DNA from: Knoellia flava TL1
GTDB taxonomy: Bacteria; Actinomycetota; Actinomycetes; Actinomycetales; Dermatophilaceae
Assembly (NCBI RefSeq): GCF_000768675.1
Contig: NZ_AVPI01000001.1
Span: forward strand, 186,001-250,000
Length of the DNA: 64,000 nt
Direction of reading: 5' to 3'
Positions 19,611-29,574 of the stretch are shown here, piece by piece. The notes beneath the pieces were generated by a model. The model saw nothing but the letters and a program-made list of their open reading frames with translations. It searched no databases and was not told where the DNA came from. The position numbers and the translations under genes are program-made. Every line of letters starts with the position of its first letter. The stretch's first letter is position 1.

Positions 19611-20540
19611 GTGGACCTCCGGATCTTCACCGAGCCGCAGCAGGGCGCGACCTACGACGACCTCCTCGCGGTCGCCCGCACCGCCGAGGACGCCGGGTTC
19701 GACGCCTTCTTCCGGTCCGACCACTACCTCCACATGAGCGGTGACGGTGGCGCCGGGCCGACCGACGCCTGGACCACCCTCGCCGGGCTCGCGCGCGACA
19801 CGTCGCGCATCCGCCTCGGCACGCTCGTCACGGCTGCAACCTTCCGCCTCCCCGGCCCGCTCGCCATCGCCGTCGCCGGTGTCGACCAGATGTCCGGGGG
19901 CCGGGTCGAGCTCGGCATCGGCGCGGGGTGGTTCAAGGGTGAGCACACGGCATACGGGATCGACTTCCCCGACGTGAGGGAGCGGTTCGACAGGCTGGAG
20001 GAGTAGCTCGCCGTCATCACCGGGCTGTGGTCGACGCCCGCGGGCCGGACCTACACCCACGACGGGTCGCACTACCCCATGGTCGACGCGCCCGCGCTCG
20101 CCAAACCGGTGCAGGAGGGCGGCGTCCCGATCATCGTCGGCGGCTCCGGCAAGCGGCGCACGCCGGCTCTCGCCGCGCGCTACGCCTCGGAGTTCAACGC
20201 GGCCTTCCAGTCGCCCGAGGAGTCGCGGGTCCTCTTCGAGCGGGTGCGGGGGGCCTGCGAGGACCGCCGGCGCGACCCCGAGACCCTCACGCTGTCGGCG
20301 GTCGGCGTCCTCTGCCTCGGCGACGACGACGCGACGCTGGCCCGTCGGGCGGCCGCGATCTCGCGCGAGGTGGGCGAGCTGCGCACCCACGGGTTCGCCG
20401 GCTCGACCGACGAGGTCGTCGACCGGATCGGCCGCTACGCCGAGGCGGGCGCGACCCGCGTCTACCTCCAGGTCCTCGACCTCGCCGACCTCGACCACGT
20501 CGAGGAGGTCGCGGCCAAGGTCCTGCCGCAGCTCAGCTGA
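19611..20540 (+). pseudogene. Luciferase-like F420-dependent oxidoreductase gene interrupted by an in-frame TAG
   Basis: One frame encodes a complete LLM-class protein of about 309 residues except for a TAG at 20004-20006. Before it: VDLRIFTEPQQGATYDDLLA, FRSDHYLHMSGDG, RIRLGTLVTAATFRLPGPLA, QMSGGRVELGIGAGWF and RERFDRLEE. After it, same frame: LAVITGLWSTP, VPIIVGGSGKRRTPALAARY and a normal C-terminus ending VLPQLS. Relatives have Gln in RLEEQLAVI, so CAG to TAG explains the stop by one base change. The two halves keep good coding composition, so the lesion is recent or a sequencing error. The 3' end overlaps the converging purD stop by eight bases. Confidence 0.85.
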
Positions 20541-21813
20541 CGCCGACCTCGCCGCGCGAGGCACGGAGCGCGATGTCGCTGCGGTGGTGGGCGTCCTCGA
20601 GGCCGACGAGGTCGACGGCGGCGTAGGCGCGCTCCCGTGCCTGCGCGAGGTCGGCTCCCGTCGCGACGACCGACAGGACGCGCCCGCCCGCGGAGACGAG
20701 CGTCCCCTGGCCGTCGAGCGCCGTCCCGGCGTGGAGCACGTATGCCGTGGGCACGCCCTCGATGTCGCCGAGACCGGTGATCGGGTCACCGGTGCGCGGG
20801 GTGCCCGGGTAGTTGTGCGAGGCGACGACCACGGTGACCGCCGCGTCGTCGGACCAGCGCAGCGCGTCGTACTCGTCCAGCCGTCCTGTCGCGGCGGCCT
20901 TGAGGAGCCCGCCGAGCGGGGTGAGGAGGCGGGCGAGGACGACCTGGGTCTCGGGGTCGCCGAAGCGGGCGTTGAACTCGATGACGCGCGGGCCGCGGCT
21001 CGTCATGGCGAGACCGATGAAGAGGACGCCCACGAAGGGCGTGCCACGACGGCGCATCTCGTCGACCGTCGGCTGGGCGACGCGGGTGACGAGCACGTCG
21101 GTGAGGCCCTCCGGCGCCCACGGCAGCGGGCTGTAGGCGCCCATGCCGCCCGTGTTGGGGCCGGCGTCGTCGTCGCCGACGCGCTTGAAGTCCTGCGCCG
21201 GGCTCAGCGGGACGACCTTGGCCCCGTCGCTGATGACGAAGAGCGACACCTCGGGCCCGTCGAGGAACTCCTCGACGACGACCTTGCCGCCCGGCTTGGC
21301 GAGGCAGGCGCCGGCGTGCGCGAGCGCCTCGTCGCGGTCGTCGGTGACGACGACCCCCTTGCCGGCCGCGAGGCCGTCGTCCTTGATGACGTAGGGAGCG
21401 CCGAAGGCGTCGATCGACTCGGCGACCTCGTCGACGGTCGTGCAGAGGTGGGCCAGGCCCGTCGGCACCTCTGCCGCCGACATGACCTCCTTGGCGAAGG
21501 CCTTGCTCCCCTCGAGGCGCGCGGCCTCGGCCGAGGGCCCGAAGACGTCGAACCCGCCGTCCCGCAGCACGTCGGCGACACCGGCGACCAGTGGCGCCTC
21601 GGGTCCGACGACGACGAGGTCCGGAGCGTGGCGCTGCGCCAGCGCGAGCACGGCCGCCCCGTCGGTGACGTCCGCGAGGGGCTCACACAGCGCGATCCGG
21701 TCGATCCCCGGGTTGCCCGGGGCGACGACGACGGCGTCGACCGCCTGGTCGGCGACGAGGCTGCGGACGATGGCGTGCTCGCGGGCACCTGAGCCGAGGA
21801 CGAGGACCTTCAT
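20533..21813 (-). CDS. purD: Phosphoribosylamine-glycine ligase (GAR synthetase)
   Basis: 426 residues. It makes GAR from phosphoribosylamine, glycine and ATP, the second purine step. ATP-grasp family motifs: an N-terminal [33 protein letters not shown], the ATP site [18 protein letters not shown], the PurD signature [11 protein letters not shown] within [10 protein letters not shown], and [10 protein letters not shown]. The start is ATG 21813; a longer frame to 21939 exists but its extra residues do not belong to the family. The stop lies in TCAGCTGA, shared head-on with the oxidoreductase pseudogene. Confidence 0.96.
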   Translation of the reverse strand: MKVLVLGSGAREHAIVRSLVADQAVDAVVVAPGNPGIDRIALCEPLADVTDGAAVLALAQRHAPDLVVVGPEAPLVAGVADVLRDGGFDVFGPSAEAARLEGSKAFAKEVMSAAEVPTGLAHLCTTVDEVAESIDAFGAPYVIKDDGLAAGKGVVVTDDRDEALAHAGACLAKPGGKVVVEEFLDGPEVSLFVISDGAKVVPLSPAQDFKRVGDDDAGPNTGGMGAYSPLPWAPEGLTDVLVTRVAQPTVDEMRRRGTPFVGVLFIGLAMTSRGPRVIEFNARFGDPETQVVLARLLTPLGGLLKAAATGRLDEYDALRWSDDAAVTVVVASHNYPGTPRTGDPITGLGDIEGVPTAYVLHAGTALDGQGTLVSAGGRVLSVVATGADLAQARERAYAAVDLVGLEDAHHRSDIALRASRGEVGVS

Positions 21814-22149
21814 GGATCGCAAGCCTAGGGCGGTGTCGCGCAGCCGGGAGCGGGGGTCCGCGGACGGCATACGGGCGGGTGCGCGGACGGCACACGACGT
21901 CCTTCTGCGGGCCGGAGGCGCGTCCATGGGCACGGACACAAGTGTGGGCGCGACGCGCCCGGGGAGCAGGGGGGTACCCCCGGGTGCGCCGCGCCCGTCC
22001 GTGCGGCGCTCACGGTTGGGGGGAACCGGCGCTCTGCACGAACGTCGACGAGGTCGACGTGGAACACCATGACACGTCGTTCACCCTTCATTCAAACCAA
22101 ACGGCGGCGGATTCCTGACAATGTCGTGAAGCCGCCATAGTCTGGGCCG
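21814..22149. other. 336-base gene-free divergent region
   Basis: It separates divergent purD and a LuxR-type regulator gene. No convincing coding frame was seen on either strand. It contains one dispersed octamer (21865-21872), a 12-base palindrome GGGGGTACCCCC (21970-21981), an 8-3-8 palindrome (22042-22060, listed separately) and an A/T-richer patch from about 22075 to 22125. CTGACA near 22116 and CATAGT near 22137 could be -35 and -10 elements; CATAGT lies so close to GTG 22150 that a leaderless message is likely. Confidence 0.5.
22042..22060. promoter_or_regulatory. Perfect palindrome upstream of the LuxR-type regulator gene
   Basis: ACGTCGAC-GAG-GTCGACGT: eight-base half sites, fully complementary, with a three-base spacer. 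It lies 90 bases before the regulator start and about 230 bases before purD. Dimeric regulators bind sites of this shape, so autoregulation by the adjacent gene is possible; nothing in the sequence proves it. Confidence 0.35.
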
Positions 22150-23139
22150 GTGAGCGACCCCGCCACCCGCCTCGCCATCGACGAGCTGACGACCCGTGTC
22201 TACCTCGTCCTGCTCCGCGACCCGTCGCCGCGGCGCAGCGCGCTGTTGCGCGAGGGCCTCACCGAGGCGGAGATCACGGCGGCGCTGGCCAACCTCGAGT
22301 CCCGCGGGATGGTCAACGCCTCGCGCCCGGATCTCATCGAGGTCTTCCCGCCGGACACGACGCTGCCCGCCTGGGCCGCAGACCTCGAGCGGCAGGCGCG
22401 CACGACCCGCTCGGCGGTCGAGGGGCTCACCCACATGTACAACGAGGCGCGGGCCGGGGTCCGCGGCTCCACGGCCAGCCGCGACGTCGCGATCCTCGAC
22501 ACCGTCGAGGACGTCGAGGCGGCCTACTACCGGTTGGCCCGGCGGGCCGAGACCCGCTGCGTGCGCCTCTTCGCCCGCAGCCCGCGGATGGACGAGCTCG
22601 TCATCTCGCACCCCGAGTCGATCGCCATCGCCCACAGCGGCGTCGCGAGCCCGGGGCTGCAGCGGCAGGTCGTCTTCGAGCAGTCGATCCTCGAGGTGCG
22701 GGGGGCGTTCGCGGCGCTCGAGGCGATGCGGGCCGACGGGATCGACGTGCGCCTCACGCCGCACCTCGCCTTCTCGGTCCTCGCCGTCGACCGCACCTCG
22801 GCGCTCATCGACATCACCCACATCGACTCCGGTGGCGGCTCGCTGCAGGTCCAGCAGCGCCAGCTCGCCAGTGCGCTCATGGACATGTGCCTCGGGCTCT
22901 TCGCGCTCGCGACGCCCCTCCCCCGCACGCCACGGTCGCTGTCGGTCGCACGGCTCACCGAGCGCGACACCCAGATCATGGCCCTGCTCGCCGCCGGGGC
23001 GAGCGACCTCACGATGGCGCGCCAGCTCGACATCTCGCAGCGGACCGTCGAGCGCCGCGTCCGGGCGATCATGGTCGAGCTCGGGGCGACGACCCGCTTC
23101 CAGGCGGGGGCGATCGCCGGGCGGCGGGGGCTCATCTGA
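22150..23139 (+). CDS. LuxR-type regulator with a TrmB/PLD-like sensor part
   Basis: 329 residues. The first about 60 residues form a winged helix like TrmB (SPRRSALLREGLTEAEITAA, LESRGMV). Residues about 100-250 resemble the TrmB/phospholipase-D-like sensor found in many actinobacterial regulators (RCVRLFARSPRMDELV, ADGIDVRLTPHLAFSVLAVD). The C-terminus is a LuxR/GerE helix-turn-helix: LTERDTQIMALLAAGASDLT, MARQLDISQRTVERRVRAIM. A related protein is encoded at 26959-27765. The GTG start lies very close to a candidate -10 element. Effector and targets are unknown. Confidence 0.8.
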   Translation: MSDPATRLAIDELTTRVYLVLLRDPSPRRSALLREGLTEAEITAALANLESRGMVNASRPDLIEVFPPDTTLPAWAADLERQARTTRSAVEGLTHMYNEARAGVRGSTASRDVAILDTVEDVEAAYYRLARRAETRCVRLFARSPRMDELVISHPESIAIAHSGVASPGLQRQVVFEQSILEVRGAFAALEAMRADGIDVRLTPHLAFSVLAVDRTSALIDITHIDSGGGSLQVQQRQLASALMDMCLGLFALATPLPRTPRSLSVARLTERDTQIMALLAAGASDLTMARQLDISQRTVERRVRAIMVELGATTRFQAGAIAGRRGLI

Positions 23140-23261
23140 GGGCGTCCGTGTCCGTTGTCCGCGGGGCGTCCTCGCCGGGGTCCGCGCGCGCGTAGACTCG
23201 TTCCTTCCGTGCGTCCCGCGCACCCCACACCCCACGTCACTCTGCAGGGAGGGCCTCGACA

Positions 23262-25475
23262 GTGACGAGCACGCGCCCCGGTGCGCCCGACACCTCGGCG
23301 GACGTCGCCCGCGAGATCGCGTTCGAGCAGGCGCACGTCGACCGCGTCTACGCCGAGCTCGAGAAGGCCGGTGCCCGCGCCGCCGACGTCGAGGCCGACG
23401 GCCTCGCCCGCGGCCGCACGAGCCGCACCGGTGACGTCCGCGACGAGGAGCTCACCGGGCTCTTCGAGCGCGACGCCCTCGTGTATGCCGCCGCGAGGCG
23501 CCGTTCCGCGATCGAGAAGCAGTACGAAGGGCTCGTCTTCGGACGGCTCGACCTCGGCTCGGTCGACACCCCGGCCGCCGAGCGAGACGTGCGGCACATC
23601 GGCCGGCTCGGTGTGCGCGACGACGACTACGAACCGCTCGTCATCGACTGGCGGGCCCCGGCGGCGTCGGCCTTCTACCGCGCGACCCCGGTCGACCCCA
23701 TGGGCGTCCTGCGTCGCCGGGTCCTGCGCTGCAAGGGCGCGACCGTCATCGGGGTCGAGGACGACCTCATGGTGCCCGAGGCGCCCGACGACATCGTCGT
23801 CGTCGGTGACGGCGCCCTCATCGCCGCCCTCACCCGCAGCCGCGGCCGGCAGATGCGCGACATCGTGGCGACGATCCAGCGGCACCAGGACGAGGCCATC
23901 CGCGCCCCCTCCCGCGGCGTCACCGAGATCACCGGCGGTCCGGGCACGGGCAAGACGGTCGTCGCCCTGCACCGCGCGGCCTACCTCCTCTACTCGGAGC
24001 GTCGCCGCTTCGAGTCCGGCGGCATCCTCGTAGTCGGCCCCTCGGCGGCCTACACGGCATACATCGAGCGTGTTCTGCCCTCGCTCGGCGAGGACAGCGT
24101 CGCGCTGCGCGCGCTCGGCGACCTCGTCGACGGGGTGACGGCAACGCGGCTGGACAGCCCCGAGGTCGCCGCGGTCAAGGGCTCGCTGCGGATCCGACGG
24201 GTGCTGTCGCGCGCCGCCTCGCGCCCGCCGCAGGGTGCGCCGTCGCAGCTGCGCGTCTTCGTCAACGGCCACGCCGTGCGGCTCGACGAGCCTGTCCTGC
24301 ACCGCATCCGGCGCCAGGTGCTGCGCTCCGGGCAGCACAACCTCGCGACGAAGCACGCCCGCGAGGAGCTCGCGCAGGAGGCGTGGCGGTCGGTCCGCCA
24401 GGGTGACCGCGACGAGTTCTTCGACGCCTTCGACTCCTCGCGCGACATCGACGAGTTCGTCGCGTCGTGGTGGCGACAGCTCGACCCGCGCGAGGTGCTG
24501 CTCACCCTCGCCGACACCGATCACGCCTACGCGCTCGCCCGCGGGGTCCTCGACCAGGAGGAGGCGGCCGCGCTCGCCCACTCCATGCGCGAGGCGCTCG
24601 AGCTCGGCACGTGGTCGGTCGCCGACGTCGCCCTCATCGACGACCTCTCGGCGCGGCTCGGTCAGGTCCAGGAGCCCGAGGCCGAGGAGCGTGGGTTCTA
24701 TGACATCGAGGAGTTCGACGACCTCTCGTCCTACGGCGTGCTCGACGTGCACGCCGGGGTCGACCGCCGCGCGGGTGAGACGTCGACGCGCAGCGTCGTG
24801 ACGCCCGCGGACGCCCGCGGGCGCCTGCTCCACGGACGGATCGACCGGGCGTCCGGGTCGGCCCACGTCCTCGTCGACGAGGCCCAGGACCTGTCACCGA
24901 TGCAGTGGCGCACGCTCGCCCGGCGCGGCCGCAACGCGTCGTGGACCGTCGTGGGCGATGCCGCGCAGGCGTCGTGGGGCGATCTCGAGGAGGCCCGGAG
25001 CGCACGGGTGGAGGCCTACGGCACCCACGAGGTGCGCGGCTTCCACATGGACACGAACTACCGCAACGCCCGTGAGATCTTCGACTACGCCCGCGACGTC
25101 ATCCTGCCGCTCGTGCCCGACGCCGACATCCCGGCAGCGGTGCGCGAGACCGGGATCGACCCCGTGGACGTCACCGTCGACGGGTCGCCGGTCGATGCCG
25201 TGGAGCGTGCGGTCGACGACCTGCTCGGCGAGGTCGAGGGCTCCATCGCGGTCATCGTGCCGGCGCGCTGGGCGGACCGGGTGGCCCACCTCGACGGGGT
25301 CGGCGACGGCCGCGTGCAGGTCATCGACCCGCTCTCGACCAAGGGCCTCGAGTGGGACGCGACCGTCGTGCTCGACCCGGACGCAATCGTCGAGGAGTCA
25401 CCGGGCGGGGTGCGCGTGCTCTACGTCGTCCTCACCCGAGCCGCGCACCGCATGACGGTGCTCCGCCCGAGCTGA
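23262..25475 (+). CDS. helD: HelD-family RNA polymerase recycling ATPase (UvrD-like)
   Basis: 737 residues, superfamily 1 helicase-like motor. It has an N-terminal coiled coil (EIAFEQAHVDRVYAELEKAG), the HelD-specific segment PLVIDWRAPAASAFYRATPV, Walker A GGPGTGKT (K231), VDEAQDLSPMQWR (Walker B), VVGDAAQASW, TNYRNAREIF and a C-terminal PLSTKGLEWDATVVLDP plus VLYVVLTRAAHRM. HelD proteins pry RNA polymerase off DNA or nascent RNA and recycle it; the actinobacterial HelR subgroup gives rifamycin tolerance. No rifamycin-associated element was recognised upstream. An AGGGAGGG ribosome site precedes GTG 23262. A second HelD is at 32935-34968. Confidence 0.9.
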   Translation: MTSTRPGAPDTSADVAREIAFEQAHVDRVYAELEKAGARAADVEADGLARGRTSRTGDVRDEELTGLFERDALVYAAARRRSAIEKQYEGLVFGRLDLGSVDTPAAERDVRHIGRLGVRDDDYEPLVIDWRAPAASAFYRATPVDPMGVLRRRVLRCKGATVIGVEDDLMVPEAPDDIVVVGDGALIAALTRSRGRQMRDIVATIQRHQDEAIRAPSRGVTEITGGPGTGKTVVALHRAAYLLYSERRRFESGGILVVGPSAAYTAYIERVLPSLGEDSVALRALGDLVDGVTATRLDSPEVAAVKGSLRIRRVLSRAASRPPQGAPSQLRVFVNGHAVRLDEPVLHRIRRQVLRSGQHNLATKHAREELAQEAWRSVRQGDRDEFFDAFDSSRDIDEFVASWWRQLDPREVLLTLADTDHAYALARGVLDQEEAAALAHSMREALELGTWSVADVALIDDLSARLGQVQEPEAEERGFYDIEEFDDLSSYGVLDVHAGVDRRAGETSTRSVVTPADARGRLLHGRIDRASGSAHVLVDEAQDLSPMQWRTLARRGRNASWTVVGDAAQASWGDLEEARSARVEAYGTHEVRGFHMDTNYRNAREIFDYARDVILPLVPDADIPAAVRETGIDPVDVTVDGSPVDAVERAVDDLLGEVEGSIAVIVPARWADRVAHLDGVGDGRVQVIDPLSTKGLEWDATVVLDPDAIVEESPGGVRVLYVVLTRAAHRMTVLRPS

Positions 25476-25480
25476 ACCCC

Positions 25481-25555
25481 CGACTTATTGCCCGTTTGCG
25501 ACACGTCCGCTCGGGCGAAGCCCGCTCCGACGTGTCGCAAACGGGCAATAAGTCG
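25481..25555. terminator. Long perfect inverted repeat between helD and purA, probable bidirectional terminator
   Basis: Two 27-base arms (25481-25507 and 25529-25555) are exact complements; the first begins CGACTTATTGCCCGTTTGCG. Between them is a 21-base loop with its own small hairpin GGGC-GAA-GCCC (25513-25523). The repeat lies between the converging stops of helD (25475) and purA (25564). Arms this long and this A/T-rich are unusual next to the other terminators here (13-16 pairs, GC-rich), so a mobile palindromic repeat that now acts as terminator is possible. Confidence 0.7.
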
Positions 25556-25563
25556 CGAAGGGG

Positions 25564-26958
<1,395 letters not shown>

Positions 26959-27765
26959 CTATCGGGTATGCCGTCCGCCCACCGATGCTGCCGGGTGCGA
27001 GGCCGCGAGCGCGGCACCGAGCTGGAAGCGGGTGTCGACGCCGTGGATCGACATGAGGGCGGCGATCCGCCGACGCACCGTGCGAAGCCCGACCCCGAGG
27101 AAGCGGGCGATCGCCTCGTCCTTGAGGCCCATGCCCAAGAGCTCGACGAGACGGGCGTCGCCGGCTGCCCCGGCGGCATACGGCACGGCGTGGGCGTGCT
27201 CCCACGCGAGGTCGAAGTAGGCCGCGAGGGTGGAGATGAGCAGGGGGTCGCGGATGAGGACGTAGCCGGAGGAGACGTCGCCCCACCGCCGCAGGCCCAC
27301 GGCGCCGACGTCGCCGAAGACGGCGTACTCGGAGCCGACCTCGGGCAGGAGCCGCTGCTCCTCGCCGACGGTCGACCACGACCGGAGCCACTGCAGCCCC
27401 TGCGGGGTGTCGAGGGCGTGGGCGGGATAGATCGTGCGCTGGACGTTGCCGGCGGCGATCCACTGCTGGTTGTCGCGCATCGTCGTGTCGTCGAGTGCGG
27501 GGCCGGCGTCGACGACCATGACGAGGTTGCGCAGGACCCCGCTCGACTCGTGGATGAGCCGCTGGACGACGGTCGGCGCCATCTCCTCGCTGATCGGCTC
27601 GACACCGGGCGTCGAGGCCGTCGAGGTGCCCTGGGTGAGCCGTCCGACGAGGTCGCGGATCTGGCCGAGGTCGCGCAGCCGTTCCTCGATCCGGGACTGC
27701 TCGCGGTCGAAGTACTCCTCGAGGAGCCGGGCCGGCGAGGCGACGTTGTCTGAGGTCAGCGCCAT
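26959..27765 (-). CDS. LuxR-type helix-turn-helix regulator
   Basis: 268 residues from ATG 27765 with an AGGAGGAG ribosome site. The N-terminus is helical (LLEEYFDREQSRIEERLRDL); the middle has a sensor-like region (VVQRLIHESSGVLRNLVMVV, FGDVGAVGLRRWGDVSSGYV). The C-terminal LuxR helix-turn-helix reads ELLGMGLKDEAIARFLGVGL, RTVRRRIAALM, and ends DTRFQLGAALAAS. The same ending (TTRFQAGAIAGRRG) occurs in the regulator at 22150-23139, so the two are paralogues of different length. Stops 97 bases before the purA start on the same strand. Target unknown. Confidence 0.75.
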   Translation of the reverse strand: MALTSDNVASPARLLEEYFDREQSRIEERLRDLGQIRDLVGRLTQGTSTASTPGVEPISEEMAPTVVQRLIHESSGVLRNLVMVVDAGPALDDTTMRDNQQWIAAGNVQRTIYPAHALDTPQGLQWLRSWSTVGEEQRLLPEVGSEYAVFGDVGAVGLRRWGDVSSGYVLIRDPLLISTLAAYFDLAWEHAHAVPYAAGAAGDARLVELLGMGLKDEAIARFLGVGLRTVRRRIAALMSIHGVDTRFQLGAALAASHPAASVGGRHTR

Positions 27766-27788
27766 GACGGGCTCCTCCTGCTCGACGG

Positions 27789-27808
27789 AATGGCAGGATG
27801 CTGCCATT
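27789..27808. promoter_or_regulatory. Inverted repeat upstream of the LuxR-type gene
   Basis: AATGGCA-GGATGC-TGCCATT: seven-base perfect arms with a six-base spacer, 24 bases before the regulator ATG. It is more A/T-rich than its surroundings. Position suggests an operator or promoter-overlapping site; an untranslated hairpin is equally possible. Confidence 0.35.
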
Positions 27809-27927
27809 GGCATCTAAGTGTCGCAGATTCGGTGTGACATGGCGCATGATGGGCGCGCACGACCGTCGTGGCAGGGGACACGCGGACGTGTTCGCGCTTC
27901 GGCGCGGTGCTCCCTGGCAGGGGCTGG

Positions 27928-27960
27928 AGAAGGGCTCGGACCTGAGGTCCGAGCCCTTCT
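27928..27960 (-). terminator. Intrinsic terminator after fbaA-DUF3151
   Basis: Sixteen-base arms AGAAGGGCTCGGACCT (27928-27943) and its exact complement (27945-27960), in practice a stem of about 14 pairs with a five-base loop. On the minus strand it follows the DUF3151 stop by 67 bases. The arm ends give a modest T-containing tail on both strands (CTTCTCTTC on the plus side). Confidence 0.8.
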
Positions 27961-28027
27961 CTTCATGCGCGATCGGGCGGGTGGTCGCAGTCGCCCGCGA
28001 TCGGCACCGCCGAACCCGGGACGGGCC

Positions 28028-28432
28028 TCAGAGCCCCAGCTCGCGCGCCCCGGTCGTCGAGGAGTCGCGCAGGAAGTCGGCGCAGCGCCGCTCCTCGTCG
28101 GTCTCGCCGATGAGCCCGGCCGCCCGCGACAGGACGGCGAGCGAGCGGAGGAACCCGCGGTTGGGCTCGTGCTCCCACGGGACCGGCCCCTGGCCTCGCC
28201 AGCCGTTGCGGCGGAGCGCGTCCAGCGCCCGGTGGTAGCCCGTGCGGGCGTAGGCGTAGCCCTCGACGGTGCGACCGTCGGCGAGGGCGTCCTCGGCGAG
28301 GGTCGCCCACGCCAGGGACGACGTCGGGTTGGCCGCGGCGACCTGGTCCGCGGCGACGCCCTCGTCGAGGAGCCGCGCCGCGGGGTCGACCGGGAGCCGG
28401 GTCTCGGGGATGCCGAGCAGGTTGTCGCTCAC
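28028..28432 (-). CDS. DUF3151 family protein
   Basis: 134 residues from GTG 28432. It matches the actinobacterial DUF3151 family: NLLGIPETRLPVD at the start, then LAWATLAEDALADGRTVEGY, RTGYHRALDALRRNGWRGQG and PVPWEHEPNRGFLRSLAVL. Function unknown; the helices look TPR-like. It follows fbaA by 10 bases, and a fba-DUF3151-purA order is common in actinobacteria, so cotranscription with fbaA is likely. A terminator follows. Confidence 0.85.
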   Translation of the reverse strand: MSDNLLGIPETRLPVDPAARLLDEGVAADQVAAANPTSSLAWATLAEDALADGRTVEGYAYARTGYHRALDALRRNGWRGQGPVPWEHEPNRGFLRSLAVLSRAAGLIGETDEERRCADFLRDSSTTGARELGL

Positions 28433-28442
28433 GACTCGCGCC

Positions 28443-29474
28443 TCAGGCCTGGTGGGTGCCGGCGGAGCGGAGGTTCTCGCAGGCCTCGACGACCCGGCGT
28501 GCCATCGCCGCCTCGGCCTCCTTGCCCCACGCGCGCGGGTCGTACTGCTTCTTGTTGCCCACCTCGCCGTCGATCTTGAGGACGCCGTCGAAGTTGCGCA
28601 GCATCCACTCGGCGACCGGCCGGGTGAAGGCGTACTGGGTGTCCGTGTCGACGTTCATCTTGACGACGCCGAAGTCGACGGCCGCGGCGATCTCCTCGGC
28701 GGTCGAGCCCGAGCCACCGTGGAAGACGAGGTCGAAGGGGCGTGCATCGGCGCCCTGGCCGAGCTCGCCGGCGGCGGCCTCCTGGGCGGCCTTGAGGATC
28801 TCGGGGCGCAGCTTGACGTTGCCCGGCTTGTAGACGCCGTGGACGTTGCCGAAGGTGAGCGCCGTGAGGTAGCGACCCTTCTCGCCCGCGCCGAGCGCCT
28901 TGATCGTGGCGACCGCGTCCTCGGGGGTCGTGTAGAGCTGCTCGTTGATCTCGTTGGCGACGCCGTCCTCCTCGCCACCGACGACGCCGACCTCGATCTC
29001 GAGGATGACGTTGGCGGCCTTGCACGCCGCGAGCAGGTCCTCGGCGATCTGGAGGTTCTCCTCGAGCGGCACGGCCGAGCCGTCCCACATGTGGCTCTGG
29101 AAGATCGGCAGGCCACCGGACTTCACGCGCTCGGCGCTGGCCGCGAGGAGCGGGCGCACGAAGCCGTCGAGCTTGTCCTTGGGGCAGTGGTCGGTGTGGA
29201 GGGCGATGTTGACGGGGTAGTTCTTCGCGACCTCCTCGGCGTAGGCCGCGAGCGCCTTGGCGCCGGTGACCATGTCCTTGATCGTCGAGCCCGAGGCGTA
29301 CTCGCCACCACCGGTGGAGACCTGGATGATGCCGTCGCTGCCCGCCTCGGCGAACCCGCGGATCGCCGCCGTCACGGTCTGGCTCGAGGTGATGTTGATG
29401 GCCGGGTAGGCGAACGAGCCGGTCTTGGCCCGGTCGAGCATGTCGGCGTAGATCTCGGGAGTTGCGATGGGCAT
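28443..29474 (-). CDS. fbaA: Class II fructose-bisphosphate aldolase
   Basis: 343 residues. It splits fructose 1,6-bisphosphate in glycolysis and runs in reverse in gluconeogenesis. Zinc and substrate motifs: INITSSQTVTAAIRGF, IALHTDHCPKDKLDGF (zinc His), SHMWDGSAVPLEENL, EIEVGVVGGEEDG, LTFGNVHGVYKPGNV and VFHGGSGSTAEEI, then KMNVDTDTQYAFTRPV. Length and motifs match the type A class II enzymes of actinobacteria. The start is ATG 29474; the gene downstream is DUF3151. Confidence 0.97.
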   Translation of the reverse strand: MPIATPEIYADMLDRAKTGSFAYPAINITSSQTVTAAIRGFAEAGSDGIIQVSTGGGEYASGSTIKDMVTGAKALAAYAEEVAKNYPVNIALHTDHCPKDKLDGFVRPLLAASAERVKSGGLPIFQSHMWDGSAVPLEENLQIAEDLLAACKAANVILEIEVGVVGGEEDGVANEINEQLYTTPEDAVATIKALGAGEKGRYLTALTFGNVHGVYKPGNVKLRPEILKAAQEAAAGELGQGADARPFDLVFHGGSGSTAEEIAAAVDFGVVKMNVDTDTQYAFTRPVAEWMLRNFDGVLKIDGEVGNKKQYDPRAWGKEAEAAMARRVVEACENLRSAGTHQA

Positions 29475-29574
29475 GGGGTCTCCTCGTCAGTGGCGAAGCC
29501 GGATCGCTTCCGATCTTTCCACGCAGGGTCGTGGTGGCAACACCGTGCCCAGACACCGGCCGGTAACTCCGTGC

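Noticed and set aside
20004-20006. TAG as a pyrrolysine or other recoded codon
   Set aside because: Relatives have Gln at this place, the family needs no special residue here, and no pyrrolysine genes are in view; a point mutation or error is simpler.
21970-21981. GGGGGTACCCCC as an operator
   Set aside because: A perfect 12-base palindrome, but low-complexity G/C runs like this arise easily at this base composition and nothing else supports a site.
27814-27927. Possible small RNA or tRNA-like fold in the gap before the terminator
   Set aside because: No cloverleaf, anticodon arm or conserved TPsiC sequence could be drawn; left as unassigned spacer.
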